Source of the DNA: Phanerochaete sordida
Lineage: Eukaryota; Basidiomycota; Agaricomycetes; Polyporales; Phanerochaetaceae
Direction: 5' to 3'
NCBI GenBank assembly: GCA_019973155.2
Contig: BPQB01000071.1
Span: 62,001-126,000, forward strand
Length of the DNA: 64,000 bases
Below are positions 22,942 through 34,018 of the stretch, in pieces. Each line of letters opens with the position of its first letter. The stretch's first letter is position 1. A program made the translations under genes and the position numbers. The notes beneath the pieces were generated by a model. It searched no databases and had not been told where the DNA came from. It worked only from the letters and a program-made list of their open reading frames with translations.

Positions 22942-25900
22942 TCACGCCGCCTCCGTCTTCACGCGCACGCCGTCGTCCTTGAGCCGGCGGAGCACCCGTT
23001 CGTGCAGCGCGCGCGCGACGGTGCGCAGCGCCGCGCCCTCGCACACGACGCCGACGTCGACCGGCGCGACGCTCGTGCGCCCCACGCTGCCCGCGACAGC
23101 ACGACACGCGTCCGCGACGAGCGCGCGGAAGTCGGGGATCGGCCGCAGCAGCAGCTCGCTGTCGATCGTCGGGCTCCTGTGCGGCGCGGCGCGGTCGCCC
23201 AGCGGGAAGAGCGTGTTCGACGCGTCCAGAATCGACACACGCGCGCCGGCCATTAATCTGAAGTCCAGCGCGTGCCTGCAACGCAACGTCAGCAGTATTT
23301 CCCCGAAGCACGCAAGGCTACGCACCTGAAGTCCCCGTACAGCACCCTGAACCAGCCCGCCGTCTTCGCGAACGCGTCGACATTGTCTCCCGCCTTCTGC
23401 GCGCTCACGCGGATGTACTCGAGCTCAGCGACGATCGGCAGCGTATCGCGCAGCACCGCGACGACCTTCGGCAGCGAGACCGCCAGGGGGCCGGCGCGCA
23501 GGAGGGCGATCATGAAGTCCTCAACGTCCGCGTGCGGGTTGTACTGCGCGAGCGTCGTCTCGATGTCGTCGCTGTCCGTGTCCATCGCCGCGGCGTCGTT
23601 CGCGCGCGCGAAGCGCAGGTCGTACGAGCCGCCCGTCGGCGCGAGCTGGTCCGTGCAGGTGATCGAGACCGTGTAGTCGCCCGCGTACGCGAACTCGACC
23701 GTCTGCAGATCGAAGGAGAGGAGGCGCACGTCCTTCCACTTCTTCGTCGTCGACATCTGTGCGACTACAAATAGTGCGGGTCAGCGCGACGCCCGCGAAC
23801 CACTGCGACACCGACGACCGACCTTCGCGCGCAATGACGACCATCTTCGACACGCGGGCCCACTCTTCGAGGAACTCGTCCACACACTTGTCGACGTCCT
23901 CGGAGAGGAAGGTGACGACCGCCTCGCGGGTGTCGTAGATAATCCGCTTCGACGGGCGTATGACGGCGCCGCTCCCCGCGCGCTTGCCCACGGGCTGCTG
24001 CACGTACTTGAGCTTGACGCATGTCACGACCTGGGGTACAGAAACACCTTAATGAAACGCTATTTCTGGCGCGGAAATGGGGTAGCCGTACCTGCACCTT
24101 CTGGTCTGCCCACCAGTTCAGCGGGATCACACGGATGTTCGGCATGGCTGCTTCAGCCGCCGGTGCGCCCGACAGGATGTCCGACGACTGCACGCACAGC
24201 GCCGGGATGGCGCGCGCCAAAGTCGAGTGCAGGTGCGTGAGCGCAGACGCGACACCGGGTCCGAACGACGGGTTGACATGTGTGTAGGGGATGCCGCGAG
24301 ACTTGAGTTGCTGCTCGACCTTTGTGTATGCCACTCGAGCGCTGCAAATCCAGTCAACAGGTGAGAGTTAAAACGAGCTTGCGAAGCTTACCAGCAGTAA
24401 GCGTACAACTCGCGCATCACTTGGGTCTCCAGCCTGAACCGCGCCGGAACCCTAGGAGGCCCCAGTTCGTTCGTGACAGCCTCTGCGACCTGTGCGGCCG
24501 CAGCAGCCTGTGCAAGCGCCACATCATCACCGTGTATTCGGCTTACGTCCAGCCAGCCGATATCTCCCATGAACATCTCAGGGTACGCCGCGCCGGCCAC
24601 GATGTGCGCGGAAATGAGGGCATAGCGGAAGTCCTGATCCGTGATGACAACGACAAGGTAGTGGGTCGGAAAGCTTGACAGCTGAATGTAAATCATGCCT
24701 CGCTGCTGGCCCAATTTCTTGAGTTCTGAGCATTCCGGTTAATTTGTAGGCTGAACTGAGTGCACTGGTCAACGCACCATCCGGCCGGAACGGTCGCTGT
24801 CGGAAGGTCTGCAACCCCAAGTAATTCGCCTTCTGCTCGACAAGCTCGGCAATGGTCTGAGAAGGCACTATCAGCTTGACCCGCCTTTGTACAACGAGAA
24901 ACATACGCTGTATCTCAAGGCCATGACCGCTTCCACGAGCAGCGTAGGATTGTGATTGAGCGCAGACGTAACGGCAGAGAACCTCGGGCCGTGGCCTGCA
25001 GCCGCCAGGTCACCTGCGCCCGTGATGTTGAGACGGCCCGTCCGTGGGTCCAGAGTGATGACCACCGTCTCATCAGGACAGAGCTTGACGCGAAGAGCTG
25101 CGTTCGACACTGAGTCTGGCGGAAAGTGTCAGCAGCCGAATGCAGCTAGAGTAGAGGCTATCGACTTACCATCCACATCAAGCACCACCTCGTCCGCACT
25201 CTCAAACACTTGCGTCCAAGAAAGCTGCATCGCGAAGTGGCGCAAGATGTTCTTCGAGTGCACCCATATCACCCTACGCAAAAGCGCTTCAACATCCAAG
25301 TCGTCTGGGTTCTGCGAAGGATATCAGCGCTGACTGGCGGGATGGACCGTTGAGCACCACATACGATGACGAGCTCCTCCGGAGCAATCGGCATGTCCTC
25401 TGGCTTGATATTGACACCGAGCGCGCCAGGCTGGGGCGCCCACGCGACGTGCATGACCATGCCCTCCGTCTCGTCGCTCGGCTTGCCAATGCGACGTGCT
25501 TGGTCTTTTGGTGCAACGTTCAGCTTAGCGCGCTCCTGCAGCTCGACGAGCACTCTGTCTTTTGGCGAGCGACGGTATCGCCTGTCAGCCACGAGCGCGG
25601 ATTGCTGCTGTTGCTGTGAAGCTTGATCTCGCTGGTTCTGCGGTGGTCGCAGCGAGATCGGTGTACCCTGTGATGGGAGCGGCTGACTGTGCGATGGGCG
25701 CGCTGAGGCCGAAGGTGGTTGGTTGGGTATTGGCGGGGCAGGTTGTGTTGGAATGATGGAGATTGTCAGTGTACCTCCAAACAGAGGGATTTTCGGCACG
25801 TTGCCCCGTTGTGGTTGTTGGGGTGGCTTTCGACTTTAGGGAAAGTGAGCGTTGTCCGTCACGGGTAGACTGTTCAGCACGTACAGCCAATACGTCAACG

Positions 25901-27270
25901 TCAAAGTCTTGCGGTCAGCGCTCATCTCGACTTTGAGGTATTCTCCCCAGCCCAGCGACCGCATACGCTCGGCCTATGAGCTACGTGAGCTGCTAGAGAC
26001 ACAATATTTACGTCAGTAGTCGTACCTGATACCACATTATCTCGAGCTGGTATGACAGCGACATCATTTCTGCGCCATATGAGACTCTTGAACGAACGGA
26101 ATTTCGCTGCACGTACGGAGGAAGTTGAAGAGGCGGACGAGCGGCGCGTCGACAACACCATCTGGCAACTGGGGCCGCTCTGGTACTATCGCTTCTGGCG
26201 GAAGCTCAGGCTGAGGCAAGTAAAACCCCAGCCGTGCATCTGCCTCTTCCGTTATATGTCGCTTCAACACTCCAGAAGGCCGTCGGGGAAAGTCTATAAG
26301 ACATGAGCATCGCGCAACGGACGGGCATGGCTCATTACACACCTTGCATGCCGGTAACATCCCCACCCACCGTGAAAAGAAACTCAACATCCACAAAGAA
26401 CCACCCGTCTTCCTGCTTCGCACCCAGCAAGCACAACGAGACCTGGAAAAGCTTCGGCGCGACAAAGTTTACGCGTCCGTCTACAATCCGGTATTGGGTC
26501 ATCTCGCGCGGGATGAGTTCGCGCATGCGCAGACGGTAACGCATGGCGTCTTCGACATCTGCCAATGTTCTATTTACTTGTTCGGTGTCAAGCGGTGTGG
26601 GTGGGATGACGAGTTTCTAGGTCATGTTAGAAGCACCACTGGGAGGGAAATAGGGACAAGATCACCTTGATGGAAGAAGGGAGGCAGCGGTATGAGCCTG
26701 TGGTCAGGACATCGAGGGACGTGAGGAGGTCGTGGTTCCGCAGGCGTGCAGAGTCAAGGCTTTCCTTCGACAGTCTGAGACTATTGATGACATCTTCAAA
26801 CTGGCGATTCTGGTTCATGAGGAACCCAGTAATGTTCTGCGGGGACATTATCGAACTGCGACGTCTGGCCGACAATGTGTAGGCACGCACCATGGCCTTT
26901 TGCACTACGCCCGCATCCCTGGACCATTTGACAACAGCATAGAGCTTCACGACTTGTTTCTTAGTCTTCACTACCCACTCCGCAAGGGTCCGCTTCCGCT
27001 GGATGTCGGACATGTGGGGCATGCTGCCGACAAAAACCATCCCAGTCCAGCAGCTGCATAAGAGAGCAAACTGGAGGCGTACGTTTCGGCGAGTTCGGTC
27101 AGCTCCGCATAGACCGCCTGGGCGACCCTAGAGACGAGGTCACTGAGAGGCACCTGATCGTCCTCCACGTCGGGCAGTTCATGTTCGAGCTGTTCGATGG
27201 AGGGTAGGTCGGAGAGGCCGAGTGGGAGGGCTTGCGCGGCGTGCGTGCCGTTAGGCAGCGAGACGTCCAT
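22942..27270 (-). CDS. MED14: Mediator of RNA polymerase II transcription subunit 14
   Basis: Scaffold of the Mediator complex (yeast Rgr1) that ties the head, middle and tail modules. Sixteen exons join in frame from the ATG at 27270 (27270-27083, 27023-26891, 26836-26666, 26616-26343, 26293-26117, 26069-26026, 25973-25885, 25833-25365, 25311-25170, 25109-24907, 24856-24778, 24725-24392, 24341-24092, 24030-23823, 23764-23326, 23275-22942), giving 1177 aa. The N-terminal MED14 block is visible: RKRTLAEWVVKTKKQ, KLYAVVKWSRD and FLMNQNRQFEDVINSL. Further blocks are AERMRSLGWGEYLKVEMS, VPKIPLFGGTLTISI, a Gln-rich stretch (SQQQQQSA), and LVVVITDQDFRYALIS. The call rests on the N-terminal block plus overall architecture. 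The introns are 48-60 bp. Confidence 0.88.
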
Positions 27271-27584
27271 CCTCTCAGCCGCAGAGCATGTGCTGCAATA
27301 GATTGAATAATTAGGCGGTGTGGCGGGCGAGAACAAGAGGTTAGGCGTCAATTCTGGGATCGCCCATGACGAAGAAGGGCGCATCAGGCGCATCATTTCT
27401 ATTCACGGCGCAAGAGGCGGTCCACCCAGTTTTTCGTTTGCGAGCAAGGAAAATGAGAGAAATAAGTTCAACTGAGCTGCTGCTATTCCCTAAACACCTG
27501 AGTATATTCAGACATGTGGAGCTGCAACAAGGACATCATGTACAGCCTCTGATTTTGTCGAGTCCTAGCGCGGAGTCTGTGAGG
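27271..27584. other. Spacer between MED14 and the 505-aa gene
   Basis: MED14 promoter and the 3' flank of the next minus-strand gene. No additional feature seen. Confidence 0.4.
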
Positions 27585-29215
27585 TCAGACCCCAACGTAA
27601 GGCGACACGATGAACGCGCTTATGTCCTCTTGGATCGCTGCCTCTTCCTTCTCGTGTGCCTCAAATATGGGCAGCAGCCTCTCGCGCTTAGTAGACGGAT
27701 CCCGGGCTTGCCACTTCCGCCACACCTCCTCGCGCAGCGCCGCATACCGGTGCGCCAGAGACAGGTTCTCGCGGACCCACCGCCCGCGCTCGAGCTTGGT
27801 CTCGTCCATGTGCGGGTCGAGCTCCTTCTTCACGACGCACCGCGCCATGATGCGGAGGGCCTCGGCAACGAGGCGCGGCGGGACGAGCTCGAAGCCGTCC
27901 TGGTCTTCCGTGAGGCGTGCCGCCCGCGGCGCCTTGCCCGCGGCGCGCCGCTTCGCGATGTGCGCCGCGCCGCAGTCGATGAAGCGCGCCTGCTGTGCGT
28001 CGGACATGAGGTGGTGCAGGCGCGCTGCGATGCCCGGGATGTAGCGCGCCTCGAGTGCGTACGTGCGCTCGTCCGCGAGCACGGGGCGCACGCCTGAGAG
28101 GAACTGTATGAAGGGGTTCGCCGCGCGCGGCGGCTTGTCTGGACTCCGCTTGCGTTTTCTGGACGGCTTGTCTGTGGGCAGGGGGGAAGGCGGTGGTTGG
28201 GTGTCGGACTCGCCGGTATCGGAGGGGACAGGCAAGCCCGGTCGGGTGAAGCCCAACGGGAGCGGTGCATCGAGTGGCCCTGGATGGTACGGTCCTGCAG
28301 AGTTGTGAATTGCACCGATTATACTGCTGTCTTCAGATGACGCAAAGCCGAACGTAGGCTCGGTATCGGGGCCATCGAGGTATTCGAGTCTCGGCGTGCG
28401 CGAGAGATCAGGGACGGGCAAGGGCCTAGGCATGTGCGATGCGTATGGGGCATATCCCTCAGAAGCCGCGCTCGGTGCGCGAGTGATTTCCTCAACACTT
28501 CGAGAATGTTTGATCCCTGGTTTACGCAGTAGGTCCGGAGGGCATGACGGAGTTCGCTCGCGCGAAGAGCACGTCTTCTCTGGAGCAGCCGCATAGCGCG
28601 ACGATGTTGCAGCGTATGGCGGTGTTGAAAGACGAGGTGGAGCATGGGTGGCCGTCGGGTGTACAGGGACCGAGTGGCGCACTCGAGTGGGAAGGCTCGG
28701 GAGGCTCGGGATGCGCATCGTGGGCGGCGCGCGTTCTGGGGTGCGCGCCATGTTCTGCCTATACCCATCAAAGAGAGCTGGAGGCTTGTTGACCATGCGA
28801 ACTCCAGCTGGTGAGTTGGAAGCATCGTTGAAGTCATGGTCGGGTACCGAAGCCGCGTAGTACGGCGGTGGCAGACGTGTTTCAGAGGTTTTGTTCGCGG
28901 GTGGCTGTAACCACCTCGACGCGTCGTTGCGATGTGTGCCATAATGAGCGAGTCTGCTCGAAGACTATGCGCGACCAAATGAGTTTGACAGTCGTCAAAG
29001 CAAACAAATGCACTCACCTGTGAGTAGCCCCCAGTAACATGCTCACGGTGCACGGACTCTTTGGCAGGCCTCTCATCAGCGGCGTTCTCCTTGTCGCGTC
29101 TGATCTTCGGCGGTGGGGCTATCCATTCGTAACCTTCAGGGATAGGATGGCCACGTTCTGGGTCGTTGTCCGCCACACGCGTATCGTCGAGATTGAGAGC
29201 GTCTTTGAGGGGCAT
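27585..29215 (-). CDS. Uncharacterised 505-aa protein with a degenerate HMG-like segment
   Basis: Not assigned to a known family. Two exons, 29215-29018 and 28904-27585, join in phase (GTGAGT...ACAG) into 505 aa; the ATG at 29215 starts MPLKDALNLDD. The first 250 residues are Pro/Ser-rich and likely disordered. A basic cluster (KPSRKRKRSPDK) precedes ANPFIQFLSGVRPVLADE, IAARLHHLMSDAQQARF and a basic helix (AHIAKRRAAGKAPRAAR). The order, spacing and hydrophobic pattern resemble the three helices of an HMG box (NAFI.F.....; W..L...EK..F), but the central Trp is replaced by His. The C-terminal 130 residues are helical and charged. A divergent DNA-binding role is an inference. The gene lies next to another minus-strand gene with a similar pattern. 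Confidence 0.65.
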
Positions 29216-30219
29216 TGCGAGAGACGTCTGCCAACGTTGCTCGTCAAGGACTGGGCTGGCGGTTGTTATGAAGTGCTGGTGTAAAGTGCGTGCTGAGGCA
29301 AGGCTTACAGCTCTGGTCGTATATATGCAGAGAGTGGCTCTTTGAGACAAAGAACTAGGCGTCTGTACGGCCACTTGATGTCACGTGTACGCCGTGTAAG
29401 GACTAGCCTGTCCTGAAAAAATTAGGCAGGAATTTATGGCAAGAACTGGGTGCAGGTGGGGTTGTTAGGGTAACCTGAGACCACATAGCACAACGAAGAG
29501 ACAAAGACGCCATGCTGTGGGTCTGTAGCTTCGATCCGACACCATGGAGCAATGACACAGACTTCTCGTCACAGTAGACGCGTCATTTATGCGCAAAAGT
29601 GAAACGGTGCTCCAAGATTTCGTCTGAAATCATGAACGGTCGCGAAAGAGCGGAGCTCACACAGTTTCAGACATAACGAACAACTTGAGCTTGACGGTCT
29701 GTTCGTCTGGTGTAAGAACAAAGATGATACATTTGACCTCGAGTGTGTATGTAGGCGGTATGGGAAAACAGTAGATAAGTAGATGAGGGAACGTTTGAAC
29801 TTTGAAGAGGCGGTGGTGGTTCGGGACAAAGCCAGGCGAGTCGGCGTATCCCGACGCCACGAAGTCCGCAGTAGACGCCGAAGCCTGGAGACCTCCCGGC
29901 TCGTCTGTAATACAGGAAGCTTCGAATGGCATTCTCTGCCCGCTCAAGACACCGCATAGCAGCTTTCCATGGGCTTAGAGCAATGGAAAGGTACATTACG
30001 AATATTCAGCCTCGTATATGCCTGCGAGCGACCCCTGCTCGGGGTCGAGTCCACGCTCATGATCATCTCAAAGTCCCAAGCTCAACGATCCGTCACCTCT
30101 GCGGGTCACACAGGATCCACCAAATCAGGCTTTAGAATGTTTGTAGCAGCATACGATGGCCAGAATAGTTTTCATACGGGCATATATACATAGCTGAGGT
30201 CGCTGACTATCCGAGTGCT
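29216..30219. other. Intergenic region between the two HMG-like genes
   Basis: A minus-strand open frame at 29657-29947 (about 90 aa from an internal ATG) is intact but has no family, splice or promoter support. Otherwise nothing recognised. Confidence 0.35.
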
Positions 30220-30954
30220 CTAGTTATTCTTGGGCAGAACAGCCTGAGTCGCGTTATTTCGCGTCTTCTTGATGACTCGTGTCAAGATGTCGTCCACCAT
30301 AGGTTCTCCTGGCACGGAGGTGTCTTCGAAAAGCATCGAGAAAGCAGCAGTGTCCTCATGATTCTGGGCACGTGTAATGTCGACGAAGGAGTCAAGGTAC
30401 CGGACCTTGCGCCGCAGCCAGTCCTCGCGGTCGTCCTGGGGGAGTCTGTCCCACGCCTGCACCGCGTCGACGCCGAAGTCGTCGCGGAGCCGGGCGCGCA
30501 CGTGGCCATTGAGCTCCTCACGGCGGGTGTGGTCGGGCGGGCTCTGCACAACGAGGATGCTCTGGCGCGGGTTGGCGCGCGCGGCATCGGCGGCGACGAT
30601 CGCGTCGCGGATCGCGCACTCGTGCGAGTGCACGTCGTCCCAGTCGTAGCCGTCACCGTCGCTCGCGTAGCCGTCGGCGGCGCGCCGCTGCTCGATGAAC
30701 GCGCGCATCGCGCGCCGTGTCTCGAGGATGGTGCCGCTCTGCCGCCAGCTGAGCCAGAACTGCTTGCGGTTTCGCGGGAGTGTCTCCCAGAGCACGGTCG
30801 CGACCCGTGCGAGGGTGTGACTGCCGCTGGCGAGCGGCCGGTCGGGGTACACGTCGGCCCAATGCTGGCCGACGTAGCTCTTGAAACGGATGTAGTGGAC
30901 CGTTTCGCCGCGCCTTAGGACTGGCCAGGGCTCTGAGTCGGTTGGGTATCCCAT
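30220..30954 (-). CDS. Uncharacterised 244-aa protein with HMG-like repeats
   Basis: Single-exon open frame from the ATG at 30954, MGYPTDSEPW. Residues about 21-75 read HYIRFKSYVGQHWAD, then SHTLARVATVLWETLP and RNRKQFWLSW. This follows the HMG-box plan: helix 1 with F and R, helix 2 ending W..LP, helix 3 starting after a basic turn with an aromatic. A second similar but weaker stretch is near residues 145-195 (LNGHVRARLRDDFG, VQAWDRLPQDDREDW). Basic surface residues are present, but the wedge and minor-groove residues of a typical box are not all conserved. No family is assigned. The adjacent gene at 27585-29215 has a comparable segment, suggesting they are distant relatives. Confidence 0.6.
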   Translation of the reverse strand: MGYPTDSEPWPVLRRGETVHYIRFKSYVGQHWADVYPDRPLASGSHTLARVATVLWETLPRNRKQFWLSWRQSGTILETRRAMRAFIEQRRAADGYASDGDGYDWDDVHSHECAIRDAIVAADAARANPRQSILVVQSPPDHTRREELNGHVRARLRDDFGVDAVQAWDRLPQDDREDWLRRKVRYLDSFVDITRAQNHEDTAAFSMLFEDTSVPGEPMVDDILTRVIKKTRNNATQAVLPKNN

Positions 30955-32558
30955 GGTGAGAAGCTGGACTATACAGTGAGTGTCGGTTTGTGGGAAGGGA
31001 GGTAAGGAACGAGATGATAACGGCGATCTTTAATACGCTGCGGCCCCAGTGGCCTCTATGCAGGTCTGGATTCACTGCACACTTCGACAAAGCATCTGAA
31101 AACAAAGGACGGCACCATCAAGTAAGCTTCGATACCAAAGCGCACCTATGCGTCCTTGTGGCCCTTTAGCCTCTTCTGATGGCAAGCCGCAGACCACAGA
31201 GAATCATTGTTCTGTAGATGATGGATCTACCAAAGACTAGCACACCGGGCCTCGAATCAGGGATGGCAGCGAGGTGAACCGTTTCGGGACGACGTACGAG
31301 TCTATGGGGGCGCATGTCGAAACTTGTTGAGCCACTCGACAGTCCTCGGACACAGCCAAGCATCAAGATACTCGCCCTTCTCCGAGTGCAGATACGCAGA
31401 CACATAAGTCGTAAACAGGTTTTATGCCCGCTCTTTCCTGAAAGTCGGACCTGAAAGTCGGTCGACCTCTTGAGTACTTACGCAAAGGCAGGAGGCGAGG
31501 CCGAGGAGCGACGCACCTGCGCGGGAGAACCCTGGACTGCAGCGAGGCACAAAGCTCTGCTCACACCCCGGTCGCGGGGGCGCATTGCGTAGCAGGGTAC
31601 TGACGAGGGCATGCGCTGACTTGTGCGAGGAGGGGGTTCCTGGTCGAAGGGGCGCATATTTCGAACGGTGTGCCGCGTAGCCGGGGAGGGAGGAGCGAGG
31701 AGGGGCGCCCTGTTCAATTTTCCGAGGCCCAGCGACGTCGAGGGCTCAGACACAACCAGCACATACCTTGTAGCCTCGGCAGATCCATCCTGGCTTGACA
31801 AACCGTCCTTCAGCACGCCAGTCCAGCCGAGACGGGGTGCGCTGCGCGACGCACTTCGACGCTCACTCCCGAGTCCCGACACCGTCTCAGATCTCAGAGG
31901 GCACCACTCCGGGCGATGAAGACGGCTATATGCGCGCATCCATGGCGTCACGTCGTCGAGGGTCCCGGTGACGCTGCCGACGACGATTTGCAGTGAAGAG
32001 GCGTGAAGAGCGTGCGGTGTGCCTGAGAGATGAGACATGCGCACGCGAGCGGTCGTCGACGTCCAGGGCAGCGAACGCCTCCTAACGTGCAATTGTCAAG
32101 CCCCTCACTCGCTGTTCAGAACGGCATTCACACTGAGCTTGAAAGGGGAAAGTCACGAATATCGATATCAAGCCTTATACCGTGTGCATGGTAGTACAGG
32201 GGAAGCAGTCGAACGAGGTAAGCACTATGAAGGGCACACCCACCCACAACTATGGGAACGCGGACAGAAGGAAAAGCGACGAGAGGGGTAACGGGGAGAG
32301 GAGAGATACACTGAGTAGTAATCGTACAAGTACAAGCCGGTATGGGAGCGAGGACTCGACAAGTGCAAGTGATGACGACGACGACAACGAACAGTAAGGA
32401 CAGTCGTGGATGAGCGCGGGTGCTAGCAAGAAAAACTTTGAAAGCGAGAGATAGATAGTGGGGGAAGGGGGAAGCGATCGCGACGCGGATTAGGGGTCGA
32501 CATGGCGCTGCACACACAATGAGCAGACTTTACCGAAGTCGAGGCGATTATACACACC
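30955..32558. other. Intergenic region
   Basis: Contains a 204-codon minus-strand open frame (31478-32092), GC-rich and Pro/Arg/Ser-rich, without a recognised domain, and several overlapping frames on the plus strand. None can be supported as a gene. Confidence 0.4.
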
Positions 32559-33354
32559 TTAGTAGCCGCCCTGCTGGCCGCCGTAGCCGCCGCCACCGTA
32601 GCCACCCTGCTGGTAACCGCCCTGCTGGTAGCCTCCACCACCCTGCTGGTAGCCACCGCCGTAGCCTCCGCCGTAGCCTCCACCGCTGGGGGCACCTCCG
32701 CCGTAGCCTGGACAAAGCGGTCAGCGAAGCCAAAGCGCAATCACAGATATCCCGTACCTCCGCCACCGGCACCTCCACCGTAGCCTCCGCCTCCGCCGCC
32801 GGAGCCGCGGGCATTAGCGAGGTTGACGCGGATGCGACGGCCGTCGAGCTCCTGCTCGTTGAGGGAGTTGATGGCGTTTTGAGCCTCACCCGCGGAGCTG
32901 AAGGTGACGAAGCCGAAGCCGCGAGAGCGGCCGGTGTCACGATCGCGCATCACGATCGACTGTTAAAGGAAAAATCATGTCAGGGGAACGTTCTTTTTGA
33001 AGCGTGTCCACGCAAGCTCGCTCGGCACGAGCTGCGGGAAGGTGTTGAGAGCGGATGGGGACTGGGACTGACGTCGAGGATCTGGCCGAAGCTGGAGAAA
33101 GCCTGTAGGAAACGCAACGCAATCGCAAAGCACGAGCGCACGGGACATCAGACGAGGACATGGAACACAACGCGAACCCAAACTGACTGTACGGAGGGAA
33201 TCATCCGTTGTATTCCACGACAAGTTGCTACATGACAAGAGAGACACGATCAGCCACGGACGACCTCCCACACGACCGGAGCCGAGGGGAGGACCGCATA
33301 CGTTCGAGACGGGGGTTACGAAGCAACTGACCCAACGTAGACCTTTGCAGACAT
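32559..33354 (-). CDS. Glycine-rich RNA-binding protein (single RRM)
   Basis: Small RRM protein of the glycine-rich type that binds RNA and often responds to cold or stress. Five exons (33354-33332, 33227-33188, 33102-33073, 32959-32758, 32707-32559) give 147 aa. RNP2 VYVGNL is restored only by splicing exon 1 to exon 2; RNP1 is RGFGFVTF. The RRM covers about residues 4-80. The tail has Gly-Tyr repeats and repeated YQQGG units, a low-complexity composition typical of proteins that form condensates. The first three exons are only 23, 40 and 30 bp and are separated by introns of 85-113 bp, longer than elsewhere in the window; intron-dense 5' ends are common in this family. A TATAAAA lies 132 bp upstream. 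Confidence 0.92.
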
Positions 33355-33485
33355 GATGATAATACAATAGGAAGCCTGGGGACCCTTTGAGACTTGGAAA
33401 CCGAGACCGAAACCGGAACGAGGCCCAACGAGATGAGGGGAGTTGCGAGAGGGGTTGGAGAAAAGCTGGAGACGCTGCCCCTGCC

Positions 33486-33492
33486 TTTTATA
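33486..33492 (-). promoter_or_regulatory. TATA box of the glycine-rich RRM gene
   Basis: TATAAAA on the minus strand, 132 bp upstream of the ATG at 33354. Confidence 0.55.
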
Positions 33493-34018
33493 AGCTCAAA
33501 CACTTTTCAGACTCCGCGCTCGCAAACTTACTTCGGCGGCCTGGGCCGTGGGCGCCTTCCTTTTGGGGCACTCGTCGGTCCCGCAGCGACTCCGCCGGCG
33601 CCGCCGCAATTGGTCACGAATCTCCACTTTCGGCCAGCTGCCGGCCGAATCTGGGGCCGAGACAATCACGCGGCCTGCTGCCAATTGTCCACCTGCACCG
33701 CCGCAGCCCTTCGCAGGGGCCGCCGGCTGCAACGTGCACACCGCGCGGCGGCCGCCCCTGGGCATCACACACAGCGAGCACAGCGAACAAAATCCATGTA
33801 CAAGAGCAGTATTACTACAGTATAAAAGCAGCCAACAACAAACAGGATGAGGGGAGGTCATAAGCAAAAGTCATAACGGCGACGGTGAAATGTTGTGCGG
33901 AAACAAATCGAGGGCTGGAATCTTGCATGGGTATGGCAGCAGATGAGATGATGACTGGAGAATGGAAACCAGAAAACCCTGACCGTCGAGTCCAGAGCAA
34001 GGCCATCTGTCAAACGCC
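33493..34018. other. Intergenic region
   Basis: Promoter of the RRM gene and 3' flank of the ABC transporter. GC-rich overlapping open frames only. Confidence 0.4.

Noticed and set aside
31478..32092. 204-codon minus-strand open frame
   Set aside because: GC-rich, biased composition, no domain and no convincing promoter or homology seen; could be chance.
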